NCBI GenBank assembly: GCA_963706315.1 | Contig: CAVPMA010000015.1 | Coordinates: forward strand, 434,001 to 498,000 | Source: CALMEC01 sp963706315 | GTDB taxonomy: Bacteria; Actinomycetota; Thermoleophilia; Miltoncostaeales; Miltoncostaeaceae | Reading direction: 5' to 3' | DNA: 64,000 nucleotides | Position numbers and translations under genes: made by a program | Shown: positions 33,227-41,661 of the stretch, piece after piece | How positions within the stretch are numbered: position 1 is the first letter of the stretch | Layout: each line of letters starts with the position of its first letter | Notes under the pieces: model-generated | Database searches by the model: none | What the model was told of the DNA's origin: nothing | The model's input: the letters and a program-made list of their open reading frames with translations, nothing else

Positions 33227-34809
33227 GCGCAACCGCCGCCCTGGTCCGGCGCGCCGCCGCCGGCGGGCGCATGACGACCGTCGCCTATGGACTGATCTTC
33301 CTCGTGATCGGCGTCGTCCAGCCGGTGGCCTACCGGCGTACGTATCCGACCCCCGAGGATCGGCTGCAGTTCGCCGTGTCATTCGGCAATGACAAGGTGA
33401 CACGGATCTTCTACGGCAGGCCGTACGACCTGCTCAGCGTCGAGGGCTACACGGCGTGGCGGGTCGGGGGCGTCCTCGTAGTCTTCGCCGCGCTCTGGGC
33501 GGTGCTCGCGGCAACCCGCGCTCTGCGCGGGGAAGAGGACGCCGGCCGGCACGAGATCGTCCTGGCGGGCGCCGTCGGGCGCGCGACCGCCTACGTGGCG
33601 TCGCTCCTGGCGATCGGCCTCGGCGCCATCGCGCTGTGGATTGCGTTGCTCGCAGGGCTTCTGATCGGGGGCCTGCCCGTCGGGGGCGCCGCGTACATGG
33701 CGGTCGCCGTCGTGTCGGTGGTGCCGGTGTTCGTGGGGATCGGGGCTCTTGCGAGCCAGGTCGCCGCGACGCGCCGGTTGGCGAATGCGATCGCGCTCGG
33801 AACGCTTGTCGGGGCACTGCTTCTCCGGGTGGCGGGGGACACGTCCGCGACGCTGCGGCCGGTCCGGTGGGCAACGCCGTTCGGCTGGGTCGAGGAGATG
33901 CGGTCCTTCACCGGTGCCCGTCCGCTCGTCCTCCTCCTGCCCGTCGCCGCGTCCGTCGCGCTGCTCGCAGCGGCGGGCGCGATCGCGGCACGCCGCGACG
34001 TCGGTGCCGGTTTGCTCGGCGTCCGGGACGAGCACGCGGCCAGGACGCGGATGCTCGGCAGCCCGACGGCCCAGGCGCTGCGTGGCGAGCGCGGCATGCT
34101 GGCGGCGTGGGCCGCAGGTATCGGGGCCTTCGCGATCCTCTTCGGCGTGATCTCGGCCAGCGTGGCGGAGGGCATCCCGGCCAACTTGCGGGAACGGCTC
34201 GAGCGTCTTGGGTTGGCGGACATCGCGACCCCGTCGGGCTACCTCGGACTCACGTTCCTGTTCTTCGTGCTGGCCCTGAGTCTCTTCGCCGCGGCGCAGA
34301 TGGCGTCGGCACGCCACGAGGAGACGGCGCAGCGACTCGAGACGCTCCTCGCCCTGCCGGTCGGCCGCCGGGGGTGGCTCGCGGGACGGCTTCTGCTGAC
34401 CGTTGCGGCTGCCGCCGGGCTCGCCCTGATCGCCGGTGTCTTGGCGTGGGCCGGCGCCGCGTCGCAGGACGCGGGGGTACACCTCGCAGACATGCTCGCT
34501 GCCGGCATGAACTGCCTCCCGGCAGTGCTGCTCTTCCTCGGTCTCGCCGCGCTCAGCTTCGCGATCGTTCCGCGGGCGAGCATCGGCATCGCCTATGGGG
34601 CGGTGAGCGTGACGTTCCTGTGGGAGCTCGTCGGTCCGGCACTCGGCGCACCCGGATGGACCCTCGCAGTCTCGCCGTTCCACCACGTCGGGCTGGTCCC
34701 GGCGCAGGCCTTCGCGGCCGGCGCAGCCGCCGCGATGGCGGCCATCGGCGCCGCCGCCGCGGTTGCAGCGGTCGTGCTCGTCGACCACCGGGACATCACC
34801 GGGCCCTGA
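33223..34809 (+). CDS. ABC-2 exporter permease with twelve predicted helices
   Basis: A 528-residue polytopic protein built as two similar halves of about six helices each (1-245 and 275-528), like TetC/'ABC-2 antibiotic exporter' permeases. It contains VTRIFYGRPYDLLSVEGYTAWR and the paired motifs RGEEDAGRHEIVLAGAVGR and ARHEETAQRLETLLALPVGR, which occur once in each half. The two-fold repeat means one chain may form the whole channel. Substrate unknown. Confidence 0.88.
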   Translation: MSATAALVRRAAAGGRMTTVAYGLIFLVIGVVQPVAYRRTYPTPEDRLQFAVSFGNDKVTRIFYGRPYDLLSVEGYTAWRVGGVLVVFAALWAVLAATRALRGEEDAGRHEIVLAGAVGRATAYVASLLAIGLGAIALWIALLAGLLIGGLPVGGAAYMAVAVVSVVPVFVGIGALASQVAATRRLANAIALGTLVGALLLRVAGDTSATLRPVRWATPFGWVEEMRSFTGARPLVLLLPVAASVALLAAAGAIAARRDVGAGLLGVRDEHAARTRMLGSPTAQALRGERGMLAAWAAGIGAFAILFGVISASVAEGIPANLRERLERLGLADIATPSGYLGLTFLFFVLALSLFAAAQMASARHEETAQRLETLLALPVGRRGWLAGRLLLTVAAAAGLALIAGVLAWAGAASQDAGVHLADMLAAGMNCLPAVLLFLGLAALSFAIVPRASIGIAYGAVSVTFLWELVGPALGAPGWTLAVSPFHHVGLVPAQAFAAGAAAAMAAIGAAAAVAAVVLVDHRDITGP

Positions 34810-34876
34810 CGGGCGCTGGCCCGCGTCGTTCGGAGATCCGACCCGCGTCGCGGCCGTCCGTGGCTGCGACAAGCGA

Positions 34877-34918
34877 TAGCGGCGGTAGGACTCGAACCTC
34901 CGACACGCGGACTCTGAT
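34877..34918 (-). repeat. Decayed copy of the tRNA-Met 3' half (possible attachment-site remnant)
   Basis: These 42 bp match 38 positions of 38623-38664, the anticodon-stem to discriminator part of the intact tRNA-Met, in the same orientation. The four changes break one T-stem pair, and the upstream sequence does not resemble a tRNA 5' half, so it is not a functional gene. A 3'-end copy at one side and the intact tRNA at the other is the usual footprint of an element integrated at a tRNA. Confidence 0.75.
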
Positions 34919-35063
34919 CGCCTTGGAGGTGTTTCGGCGGTTCGGCTGCTCCTCTTGACCCGCGTGTTGACCCGCCACTCCCGCCGGGATCCTCGTCTGG
35001 GTGGCACTCCGGGACGTCCGTCAGTGCCCGGCGCCCTTGTATCGGCAACACCGATCGCCGATA

Positions 35064-35079
35064 GTAAGGTCGCCCTTAC
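35064..35079. promoter_or_regulatory. Palindromic operator before the iron permease gene
   Basis: GTAAGG-TCGC-CCTTAC is a perfect 6+6 inverted repeat, 23 bp before the TTG start. Its TAAGG/CCTTA half-sites resemble DtxR/IdeR or MntR iron and manganese boxes. An iron-responsive repressor site fits the gene it precedes. No such regulator is encoded in the window. Confidence 0.6.
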
Positions 35080-35102
35080 ATATCCCCAGGGAGGGGCCTC
35101 GG

Positions 35103-36107
35103 TTGGACTTCGGTCGACGTCACAGATGGGTACTGGTCACCCTTGCCGCCTTGCTCGGCGCCGTCCTCGTGCTTCAGGCGATCGACGGGGGAGTGAGCGA
35201 CCCGACCACCGACGGCCTCAGCCACGGGGCGGTGATCTTCGACAGCGCCCTGCTGGTGTTCCGGGAGGGACTGGAGTCGATCCTCGTGCTCGCCGCGGTT
35301 GTGGCGAGTCTCGTCGGGACCAACCAACAGCTGCGCAAGCCCATCAGCCTGGGGGCGGTGGCCGGTCTGGCCGCGACGGTGGTGACGTGGCTTGTGGCGG
35401 TCAGTCTCATCGGCCAGCTTGGCGGGGGCGGCCTGCAGGTCCAGGCGATCACCGGTCTTGTGGCGATCGCCGTGCTGCTGGTGGTGATGAACTGGTTCTT
35501 CCACAAGGTCTACTGGACGGGGTGGATCAGCCACCAGAACCGCAAGAAGCGTCGCCTGATGAGCCTCGAGGGTCCCGGCGCCGCCCGGAAGGTCTTCGCC
35601 GGCCTGGTCGTGCTCGGCTTCTTCAGCGTGTACCGGGAGGGCTTCGAGATCGTGCTCTTTCTCCAGAACATGCGCCTGCAATACGGGCAGGCGACCGTCC
35701 TGCAGGGAGTCGCCCTGGCCGCGGTGCTGGTCGCGGTCGTCGCGGCCATCACCTTCCTGAACCACGCCCGCCTGCCGTACCGGCGGATGCTGGTAGTCAC
35801 CGGCGTGATGCTCGGCATCGTGTTGGTGGTGATGGTCGGCGAGCAGGTCCAGGAGATGCAGGCCGCCGGGTGGATGGGCACAACACAGACTGGGTTCGGC
35901 TTGCCGCATTGGATGGGCACATGGCTGGCGGTGTTCCCGAACGTCGAGGGCCTCGTCGCGCAAGCAGCCGCCGTCGCGCTCGTCCTCGGAAGCTACTTCT
36001 GGGCGGAGGAAGCGCGCGTCCGACGTCCCCGCCGCCGCGGACACGCCCTTGCCGCCCGTCTCAACGACGCCCCCAAAACGGCCAGCCAGGGCGCTCTCGG
36101 CCGCTAA
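35103..36107 (+). CDS. FTR1-family high-affinity iron permease
   Basis: A 334-residue membrane protein with seven helices. It has both FTR1 iron motifs: FREGLESILVLAA (about 48-60) and YREGFEIVLFLQ (about 178-190), where the R-E-G-x-E glutamates bind iron. The C-terminal tail is basic. Start is TTG 35103 behind GGGAGGGG at 35089-35096. No EfeO/EfeB partner or multicopper oxidase is adjacent, so it may work alone or with distant partners. The operator-like palindrome upstream suggests iron control. Confidence 0.9.
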   Translation: MDFGRRHRWVLVTLAALLGAVLVLQAIDGGVSDPTTDGLSHGAVIFDSALLVFREGLESILVLAAVVASLVGTNQQLRKPISLGAVAGLAATVVTWLVAVSLIGQLGGGGLQVQAITGLVAIAVLLVVMNWFFHKVYWTGWISHQNRKKRRLMSLEGPGAARKVFAGLVVLGFFSVYREGFEIVLFLQNMRLQYGQATVLQGVALAAVLVAVVAAITFLNHARLPYRRMLVVTGVMLGIVLVVMVGEQVQEMQAAGWMGTTQTGFGLPHWMGTWLAVFPNVEGLVAQAAAVALVLGSYFWAEEARVRRPRRRGHALAARLNDAPKTASQGALGR

Positions 36108-36511
36108 CAGACCGCTCGCCGCCGCGGCCGGGAAGGGATTCGCACCCGCACCAAGTCCTCACTGCCGTGACGTCCTCGGTGTTCTGGATCATGAAGACCG
36201 GCAGCAGCGCGACTCCGAGGTGCGCCGCGATCGCGCCCCCGCCGAGCCGGCGCCCCGACCTGCTCCGAGCCCCAGTGAACATCACAGGTGAGCGAACGCG
36301 CGGGGTGGAGAGGAAATGGTCGCCTCCCGCACCGTCTCCTCCCCGAGGCGGGAGCGTGGATTGGGGTGTCCGATCAGGCACGATGCAGGGTCTCCAGCGC
36401 GGGTCGCGAATTCGTGGGGAGTGCCAATCGCGACCCGCCTGTGAATGTGTCGAGCGTGCGCCCAGAAAGCGACCTCGGACGCGGAGACGAGCGTCGGAAT
36501 GAGGAGGACTG
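36108..36511. other. 404-bp region without a recognised gene
   Basis: It lies between the iron permease and the broken aquaporin. No frame looks protein-coding. Near 36140-36165 the minus strand reads GTGCGGGTGCGAATCCC, loosely like a tRNA T-arm, but no acceptor stem pairs with it. A GAGGAGG ribosome-binding site at 36499-36505 belongs to the aquaporin gene. The rest looks like decayed sequence. Confidence 0.45.
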
Positions 36512-37202
36512 ATGAAGGCCCCATCGCTGCCCACGCGGCTGCTTGCCGAGCTAGTCGGCACATTCGGTTTCTTCTTCATCGGCTTCAGCGGCATCGCCGC
36601 CTCGGTGAACCTGCCGGACAGCATCAGCAGCGCGGGGGTCGCCGCGGGCTTCGGCCTGGGCCTTGGGCTGATGATCGCCGCGTTCGGACAGATCTCCGGC
36701 GGTCACTACAACCCGGCGGTCACGCTGGGGCTCGCGGTGGGGCGCAGGTTCTCCGTTTGCTGAGGTGATCCCGTACTGGGTGGCGCAGCTCATCGGCGGG
36801 TTCATCGCCGTGCTCATCTCGGTGCTGCTCTACACGAACGACATCAAGGACGCGCTCGTGACGGCCCCGGGCATCGGCGTGGAGGACTGGCGCGCGATGC
36901 TGATCGAGGCGGTCGCGGTGTTCCTGTTCGTGTGCGTCATCGTCACCGTCGCGACTGACGCCTCCGCCGCCTGGAAGGGTGTGATGGCGCCGCTGGCGAT
37001 CGGTGGCTTCATCTTCACCGCCGCCGTCACCATGGGTCCGTCGTCGGGTGGCTCGTTCAACCCGGCGCGCTCGATCGCGCCCGCCGTGTACGCAGGCGAG
37101 TTCGGCAACCTCTGGATCTACATCGTCGGGCCGCTCCTCGGCGGCGCCGTCGCTGGCGTGGTGTCGATGGCGATCCGCCACGAGCGTCTCCAGCCTGCCT
37201 GA
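36512..37202 (+). pseudogene. Aquaporin/MIP channel, split by a one-base frameshift
   Basis: The first frame (36512-36763) holds two helices and the first pore motif GGHYNPAVTLG. After an extra base near 36755 the protein continues in the next frame as FAEVIPYWVAQLIGG and carries the second motif GGSFNPARSIAPAVYAG, ending at 37202. Joined, it is a normal ~229-residue AqpZ-like protein with six helices, both N-P-A boxes and the arginine of the selectivity filter. A frameshift mutation or a sequencing error explains it; the rest is well conserved, so the event is recent or artefactual. Confidence 0.88.
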
Positions 37203-37576
37203 GAGAGCGGTCGCTCGACACTGAGGGGGGCGGACCCGGCGGCGGCGGTGGCCGTCTCCAGGACCCAAGATCCCAGAAGAACGACCGTGTCATACCTTGA
37301 CGAGCAGCCGGGCCAGGAGCATGGGTGGGCTGCTGATCGCCAAGGCCGCTCAAGAGGAGGTGGTCCCCTCGCCCTGATCCTGTACGTCTCGCGTGCACCC
37401 TGCGAGGGCACATGGCGTCGCTCACGGCGGTAAACCAGGCCCGCGTCCTCATCCTCTCCTCCAGGGCCCCGCTCGCCGTCGTCCACTATCCCGACAGCGC
37501 CAAGGTCGGGCTCTGGTCGCACACGGAGGGCCATCAGACCCTGCTTGGGAGCGAGCCGAAAACTCGATCGAGGGCG
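37203..37576. other. 374-bp region without a recognised gene
   Basis: It lies between the converging ends of the aquaporin and PRC-barrel genes. Possible short frames on both strands lack protein-like composition. No hairpin with a T-run was found. It resembles decayed coding sequence within the accessory segment. Confidence 0.4.
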
Positions 37577-38236
37577 TCAGCCGTGTCGGCCGACGCGAAC
37601 GGCGGGGAGGGCGCCGACCTCGTCCTTGGACAGGGCGACGTGCACCGCGTCGCTCTCGACCCTGGCGACGGCCCCGATCGGGATGGTGACCTCCTTCCGT
37701 CCCCAGAGATGGCCGCGCTCGAGGACGAAGTGCGTGATGTGCTCGTCTGCGTCGACCACGAAGCCGTCCACCTCGCCCAGTGAATGGCCGTCCGCAGAAA
37801 TGACGGCGCTCGACCGCCGAACCTCGACCTGGCCCTTCGGCACGCGGTCGTAGTACATGGTCACGTGGGAGTCGAGCGCGCCCGGATACGTGCCTTCGTC
37901 GAGACCGGCGTAGTACGGCATCGCGAGGACGTCCTCGACGCCGACGTCCCAGTCGGGGTCCTCGGCCGGGCTCTCTCCGAGCCGGAGGTAGGCGGCCTCG
38001 TGCACGGACTCGAACCCCTGCGCCTCGTCCACGGTGCACTCCAGCTCGATCTCGCGCTGCTCGTCGTCTCTGCCCTTCGCCAGCTGGATGGGCACCAGCC
38101 GCCCCTCTCCCTCGCCTTGCTCCAGCTGGACCACGAGATGCGTCACGCGCTTCTCGAGCGGGTCGATGACGATGTCCGCCAGCTCGCCATACACCCCGTC
38201 GGTGCAGCGGACGCGATTGCCGATCTCGAGGCGCAT
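37577..38236 (-). CDS. PRC-barrel domain protein (two PRC barrels)
   Basis: A 219-residue soluble protein. The first PRC barrel (about 1-60) reads RLEIGNRVRCTDGVYGELAD and VTHLVVQLEQGEGEGRLVP. The second (about 130-205) reads SSAVISADGHSLGEVDGFVV and ITHFVLERGHLWGRKEVTIP. The linker is acidic. PRC barrels occur in RimM and photosynthetic reaction centres, and stress-associated copies like this are of unknown function. ATG 38236 is preceded by a GAGGAGA-type site. Confidence 0.87.
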   Translation of the reverse strand: MRLEIGNRVRCTDGVYGELADIVIDPLEKRVTHLVVQLEQGEGEGRLVPIQLAKGRDDEQREIELECTVDEAQGFESVHEAAYLRLGESPAEDPDWDVGVEDVLAMPYYAGLDEGTYPGALDSHVTMYYDRVPKGQVEVRRSSAVISADGHSLGEVDGFVVDADEHITHFVLERGHLWGRKEVTIPIGAVARVESDAVHVALSKDEVGALPAVRVGRHG

Positions 38237-38391
38237 GTCAGTCTCCTCTCCACGCCGACAGGTCGAGCGGAGTCTACGGGCGGGCGTTGAGGGGCATCGT
38301 CCCGGCTTGCCAACGCAGGCGGGTCCCTGACATTCTCCCCGACGGGCGAGGCCGCGCAGATCGCGTCCCAGCGCGTGGGCAGGCCGGGCCA

Positions 38392-38443
38392 GCGTTGACT
38401 CGGCTCTCAACACTCCGCGTCTTGCGTCGACTCGGCCCTCAAC
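38392..38443. repeat. Two imperfect 20-bp direct repeats
   Basis: GCGTTGACTCGGCTCTCAAC at 38392-38411 and GCGTCGACTCGGCCCTCAAC at 38424-38443 match at 18 of 20 positions. Each is itself partly palindromic (GTTGA...TCAAC). Related GCGTTGA words occur at 38284 and 38464. They lie on the island side of the tRNA-Met gene, where integrase arm sites would be expected, but no protein is tied to them. Confidence 0.6.
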
Positions 38444-38540
38444 GCCTGCCGGGAGAGGGCGAGGCGTTGAACACCCGCCGCGCCGAGATGCTCCAGGTGA
38501 TGTCCGGGCGGGAGCAGCGCGAGCTGGTGTGTGCACTTTG

Positions 38541-38567
38541 CGTGCCCCCCGGCCCTCGGGGGGCACG
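38541..38567 (-). terminator. Strong hairpin downstream of the tRNA-Tyr/Thr/Met cluster
   Basis: CGTGCCCCCC and GGGGGGCACG form a perfect 10-bp stem around a 7-nt loop. A second, smaller hairpin (GTTAC...GTAAC) follows at 38567-38584 on the tRNA side. Both are 40-80 nt beyond the tRNA-Met 3' end on the minus strand. Position supports a transcription stop; there is no U-run. Confidence 0.6.
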
Positions 38568-38622
38568 TTACTGCCGGCGGTAACTTGCCCCGATCCCGCT
38601 GGTGGTGCGGGTTTGCGGGAGG

Positions 38623-38696
38623 TAGCGGCGGCAGGACTCGAACCTGCGACACGCGGATTATGATTCCGCTGCTCTAACCAACTGAGCTACGCCGCC
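38623..38696 (-). tRNA. tRNA-Met (CAT)
   Basis: The minus strand folds into a full cloverleaf: acceptor GGCGGCG paired with CGCCGCT (one G-U at the end), D-arm GCTCAGTTGGTTAGAGC, anticodon arm GCGGA-ATCATAA-TCCGC with anticodon CAT, and T-arm GCAGG-TTCGAGT-CCTGC. The 1-72 G-U pair and missing initiator G-C triplet make it an elongator, or a tRNA-Ile2 with modified C34. Its 3' half is duplicated at 34877-34918. Confidence 0.95.
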
Positions 38697-38715
38697 TTGT
38701 CGTCCCGGAGGACGA

Positions 38716-38788
<73 letters not shown>

Positions 38789-38809
38789 GTACCGACATCC
38801 TCGTCGGAG

Positions 38810-38891
38810 TGGGGGGAGGAGGGTTCGAACCTCCGTAGGCTGAGCCGACGATTTTACAGACCGTTCCCTTTGACCACTCGGGCATCCCCCC
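38810..38891 (-). tRNA. tRNA-Tyr (GTA)
   Basis: Minus-strand class II tRNA with a long variable arm: acceptor GGGGGGA paired to the 3' TCCCCCC, anticodon loop CTGTAAA (anticodon GTA), T-arm GGAGG-TTCGAAC-CCTCC. First in the Tyr-Thr-Met cluster. Confidence 0.96.
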
Positions 38892-39255
38892 GGGGGCCGA
38901 TGGAGGGTACTCGAACGGCGCGTTCGCCTCAACCCGGGGTCGTCGGACCCCGTCGGTACGATCCCGAGGTATCCGTCAACCGGATCGGAGTCCTTGTGGC
39001 GCCGTCGTACCATTCGCGACTCACCGCCCGGTTCATCAGGGGAGCCCCCGCTGTCGAGCGCGTTTCGGCGCTCCGCTCGGGCGACTTCCCGAGCGCCAGA
39101 GGGACTCTCGGTCGGGGCTGCCGCCAAGTCCGCCGGCCCCGGTGACGACTCCCGCCCGCCAGGTGCCTCCGTTGCGGGAGCTGTCTCCCCGCGGCCCGAT
39201 GCGGTGCACCCGGGGCGATGCCGGATTCTCCGTCGTCGTCGGTTATCGTCGCGCC
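38892..39255. other. 364-bp region between tRNA cluster and kinase gene
   Basis: It should hold the leftward promoter of the tRNA cluster and the rightward promoter of the kinase gene. No convincing gene or hairpin was seen. A frame that continues into the kinase from upstream lacks a suitable ribosome-binding site and any recognisable protein pattern. Confidence 0.45.
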
Positions 39256-40719
39256 ATGACGGTCGAGAGCGCCACGTTGGGCGGCAGGTACGTCCTGGAG
39301 GGCCTTATCGGCCGGGGCGGCATGGCCTCCGTGTGGCGGGCCACCGACACGGTGCTGGAGCGCCCCGTCGCCATCAAGCGTCTCCATGCGCGACTCCAGG
39401 ACGACCCCGAGCTCGCCGAGCGCTTCCGCCGCGAGGGCCATGCCGTCGCGCGGCTCTCGCACCCGAACCTCGTACGCCTGCTCGACCAGGGGCACGACGG
39501 GGACGAGCCGTTCCTGGTGTTCGAGCTCGTGGAGGGCCGCGACCTCAAGACCATCATCCGCCGGCAGGGCCCGCTCCCGGCCGACGAGGCGGCGTCGATC
39601 TGCGCGCAGGTCGCCCGGGCGCTCGCATCCGCCCATGCGGCGGGCGTGGTCCACCGGGACATCAAGTCGCACAACGTCCTGGTCACGCCGGACGGCGTCG
39701 CGAAGCTCACGGACTTCGGCATCGCGCGGATCGTCGAGCCGGGGACGTCCGAACTCACGAAGACCGGCATCGTGATGGGCTCCAGCGACTACCTTGCTCC
39801 GGAGCAAGCAGAGGGCCGCGACGTCGACGCCCGCGGCGACGTCTACTCGCTGGGCGTGGTGCTGTTCGAGGCGCTCACCGGCCGTCTGCCCTTCGTCGGC
39901 GACAACGCCGTGGCCGTGGCGACCAAGCACGTCTACGAGACCCCGCCCGATCCGCGCCGGATCGTGAAGGACGTGCCGCCCGACGTCGCCGAGACGTGCC
40001 TGCATGCCCTCAAGAAGCGTCCGTCGGAGCGCTTCCCAAGCGCAGCGGCGTTCGCGAGCGCGCTGGAGGGACGCCCCGGCGGCACCCTGGTCGCCTACGA
40101 CGAGCCGGACACCGGGCGGATGCGCACCGTTCGTCCCCGGCGTTCGCGCCGACCGCTCGCCATCGTCGTGAGCGTCGCGGTGCTCGCCGGCGCCGGGGCC
40201 GCCGCCGCCTGGCAGCTGGGCGCGTTCGACGTCGCCACCGGCGGCGCCGCAAGCGGCCCCACTCGCCCGCTCGCGTTCACCCTCGCCGATCACGACCCGT
40301 TCGGCAGCGACGGCACCCAGGAGAACCCCAACCTCGTCCCGCTCGCGACCGACGGCAACTCCCTGACCGCCTGGGAGACCGATGCGTACGCCACCGCCGA
40401 CCTCGGTGGGATCAAGTCCGGCGTCGGGCTCAAGGTCACGCTCGACGCGCCCGCCAGAGTCACGTCGGTGCGACTCCAGTCCACCACGCCCGGGGCCAAC
40501 GTGCAGATCCTCGGACCCGGGGATGACACGTCGGGAGGCAGGCCGGTGCTCGGCCAGGGGTCCCTCGCCACCGGCGAGAGGACGATTCCCGTCACCACCT
40601 CCGGGCCGATCTCGGAGCTCGTGGTGTGGCTCACCGAGCTGCCGAAGTCGCGCACCGGTGAGTTCCCGTACGTGGCGTCCATCGGGGAGGTCGAGGTGTC
40701 GGGGGTGGCGAACAAGTAG
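39256..40719 (+). CDS. Transmembrane Ser/Thr protein kinase with extracellular discoidin-like domain
   Basis: A 487-residue PknB-type receptor kinase. The kinase domain (about 8-270) has the Gly loop IGRGGMASVW, lysine VAIKR, VVHRDIKSHNVLV, DFGIA and GSSDYLAPEQAEG. A proline/arginine linker leads to one membrane helix at about 300-318 (LAIVVSVAVLAGAGAAAAW). The outer part (about 340-487) is a beta-rich F5/8-type domain (DGNSLTAWETDAYATADLGG) and replaces the usual PASTA repeats. It may sense sugars or wall polymers; this is inference. Confidence 0.9.
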   Translation: MTVESATLGGRYVLEGLIGRGGMASVWRATDTVLERPVAIKRLHARLQDDPELAERFRREGHAVARLSHPNLVRLLDQGHDGDEPFLVFELVEGRDLKTIIRRQGPLPADEAASICAQVARALASAHAAGVVHRDIKSHNVLVTPDGVAKLTDFGIARIVEPGTSELTKTGIVMGSSDYLAPEQAEGRDVDARGDVYSLGVVLFEALTGRLPFVGDNAVAVATKHVYETPPDPRRIVKDVPPDVAETCLHALKKRPSERFPSAAAFASALEGRPGGTLVAYDEPDTGRMRTVRPRRSRRPLAIVVSVAVLAGAGAAAAWQLGAFDVATGGAASGPTRPLAFTLADHDPFGSDGTQENPNLVPLATDGNSLTAWETDAYATADLGGIKSGVGLKVTLDAPARVTSVRLQSTTPGANVQILGPGDDTSGGRPVLGQGSLATGERTIPVTTSGPISELVVWLTELPKSRTGEFPYVASIGEVEVSGVANK

Positions 40720-40722
40720 CGA

Positions 40723-41661
40723 ATGGACCCGTGGGAGTCGTCGCTGCGCGAGCTGGAGGCACGCCTTGGCCGGCAGGGATCCCGGCAGCGGGAGCTCGCC
40801 CCGCGGACGCGTGACGCCTACCTGGGCGACTGCCGCCGGGTCGCCCGCTGGCTCGCCGCCCACGGGGTGCCGTCACCGGATCGGGTGAGCCCGTCGGCGC
40901 TCGACGCGTGCTTCCGTGAGCTCGAGTGGTCGACGGCGACGCGGCGCCGTGCCACGATCGCCGTGCGCGAATGGCTCGCGGGCTACTACCCGCCCAACCG
41001 CTCGCCGGCCGATCTCGTGGACGTGCCGAAGCTGGTGCAGCGACCCGTACCGCGGCTCTCCCAGGTCGAGGCGGCGGGGCTGGTCGAGGGGGTGGCCGAT
41101 CCACGCGACGCGGACCCGGGCAGCGTGCGCCGCGCGCTCGTGCTTCGCAACCGCGCTCTGCTGGAGGTGCTGTACGGCAGCGGGCTGCGGCGCCAGGAGA
41201 CGTGCGACCTCGTGCTGGCGGGCGTCGACTTCGAGCACGAGACGCTCCGGGTCGTCGGCAAGGGCGGCAAGGCCCGCACGGTGCCGATGACGGAGCCCGC
41301 GTGCGATGCTCTGCGGGCCTGGCTGTCGGACGGCCGTCCCCGGCTCGCGCGTGGCGCTCCGGTCGCGGCATCCCGCGCGCCCGTGTTCATCTCCCGCTCC
41401 GGTGCCCTGCTCGACGGGAGCGCGGTGTACCGCGTCGTCGCCGCGGAACTGCGCCGGGCCGGCCGGGCGGGCGGTCCCCACCTGCTCCGCCACGCGACCG
41501 CCACGCACTTGCTGGAGGGCGCCGACGGGCGCGACGGCGCGCACCTGCGGGTGGTGCAGGAGATCCTCGGGCACGGCAGCCTCGCCACCACACAGCGCTA
41601 CACCGGTGTCACGACGAAGGCGATGCAGCGCGCGCTGCGCCGCGGCCACCCGCGCGGATGA
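40723..41661 (+). CDS. Tyrosine recombinase (XerC/XerD-like), first of a pair
   Basis: A 312-residue recombinase. The N-terminal SAM-like domain (about 10-95) is followed by the catalytic domain with Arg in YGSGLRRQE, Lys in VVGKGGKAR, H-x-x-R in PHLLRHATATHLLEG, the second His in LGHGSL and Tyr in TTQRYTGV. All catalytic residues are present. It starts 3 bp after the kinase gene and overlaps the second recombinase by 4 nt. Chromosome dimer resolution or an element-specific role are both possible. Confidence 0.92.
   Translation: MDPWESSLRELEARLGRQGSRQRELAPRTRDAYLGDCRRVARWLAAHGVPSPDRVSPSALDACFRELEWSTATRRRATIAVREWLAGYYPPNRSPADLVDVPKLVQRPVPRLSQVEAAGLVEGVADPRDADPGSVRRALVLRNRALLEVLYGSGLRRQETCDLVLAGVDFEHETLRVVGKGGKARTVPMTEPACDALRAWLSDGRPRLARGAPVAASRAPVFISRSGALLDGSAVYRVVAAELRRAGRAGGPHLLRHATATHLLEGADGRDGAHLRVVQEILGHGSLATTQRYTGVTTKAMQRALRRGHPRG

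Noticed and set aside
36130..36175. Possible tRNA T-arm on the minus strand
   Set aside because: The T-loop is atypical and no acceptor, D or anticodon stem could be built around it.
37057..37452. Minus-strand frame with a GGAGGAGAGG before an internal ATG
   Set aside because: Overlaps the end of the aquaporin, has random Arg/Pro-rich composition, and no domain.
38929..40863. 644-codon minus-strand frame opposite the Ser/Thr kinase
   Set aside because: Antisense to an unmistakable kinase and free of recognisable motifs.
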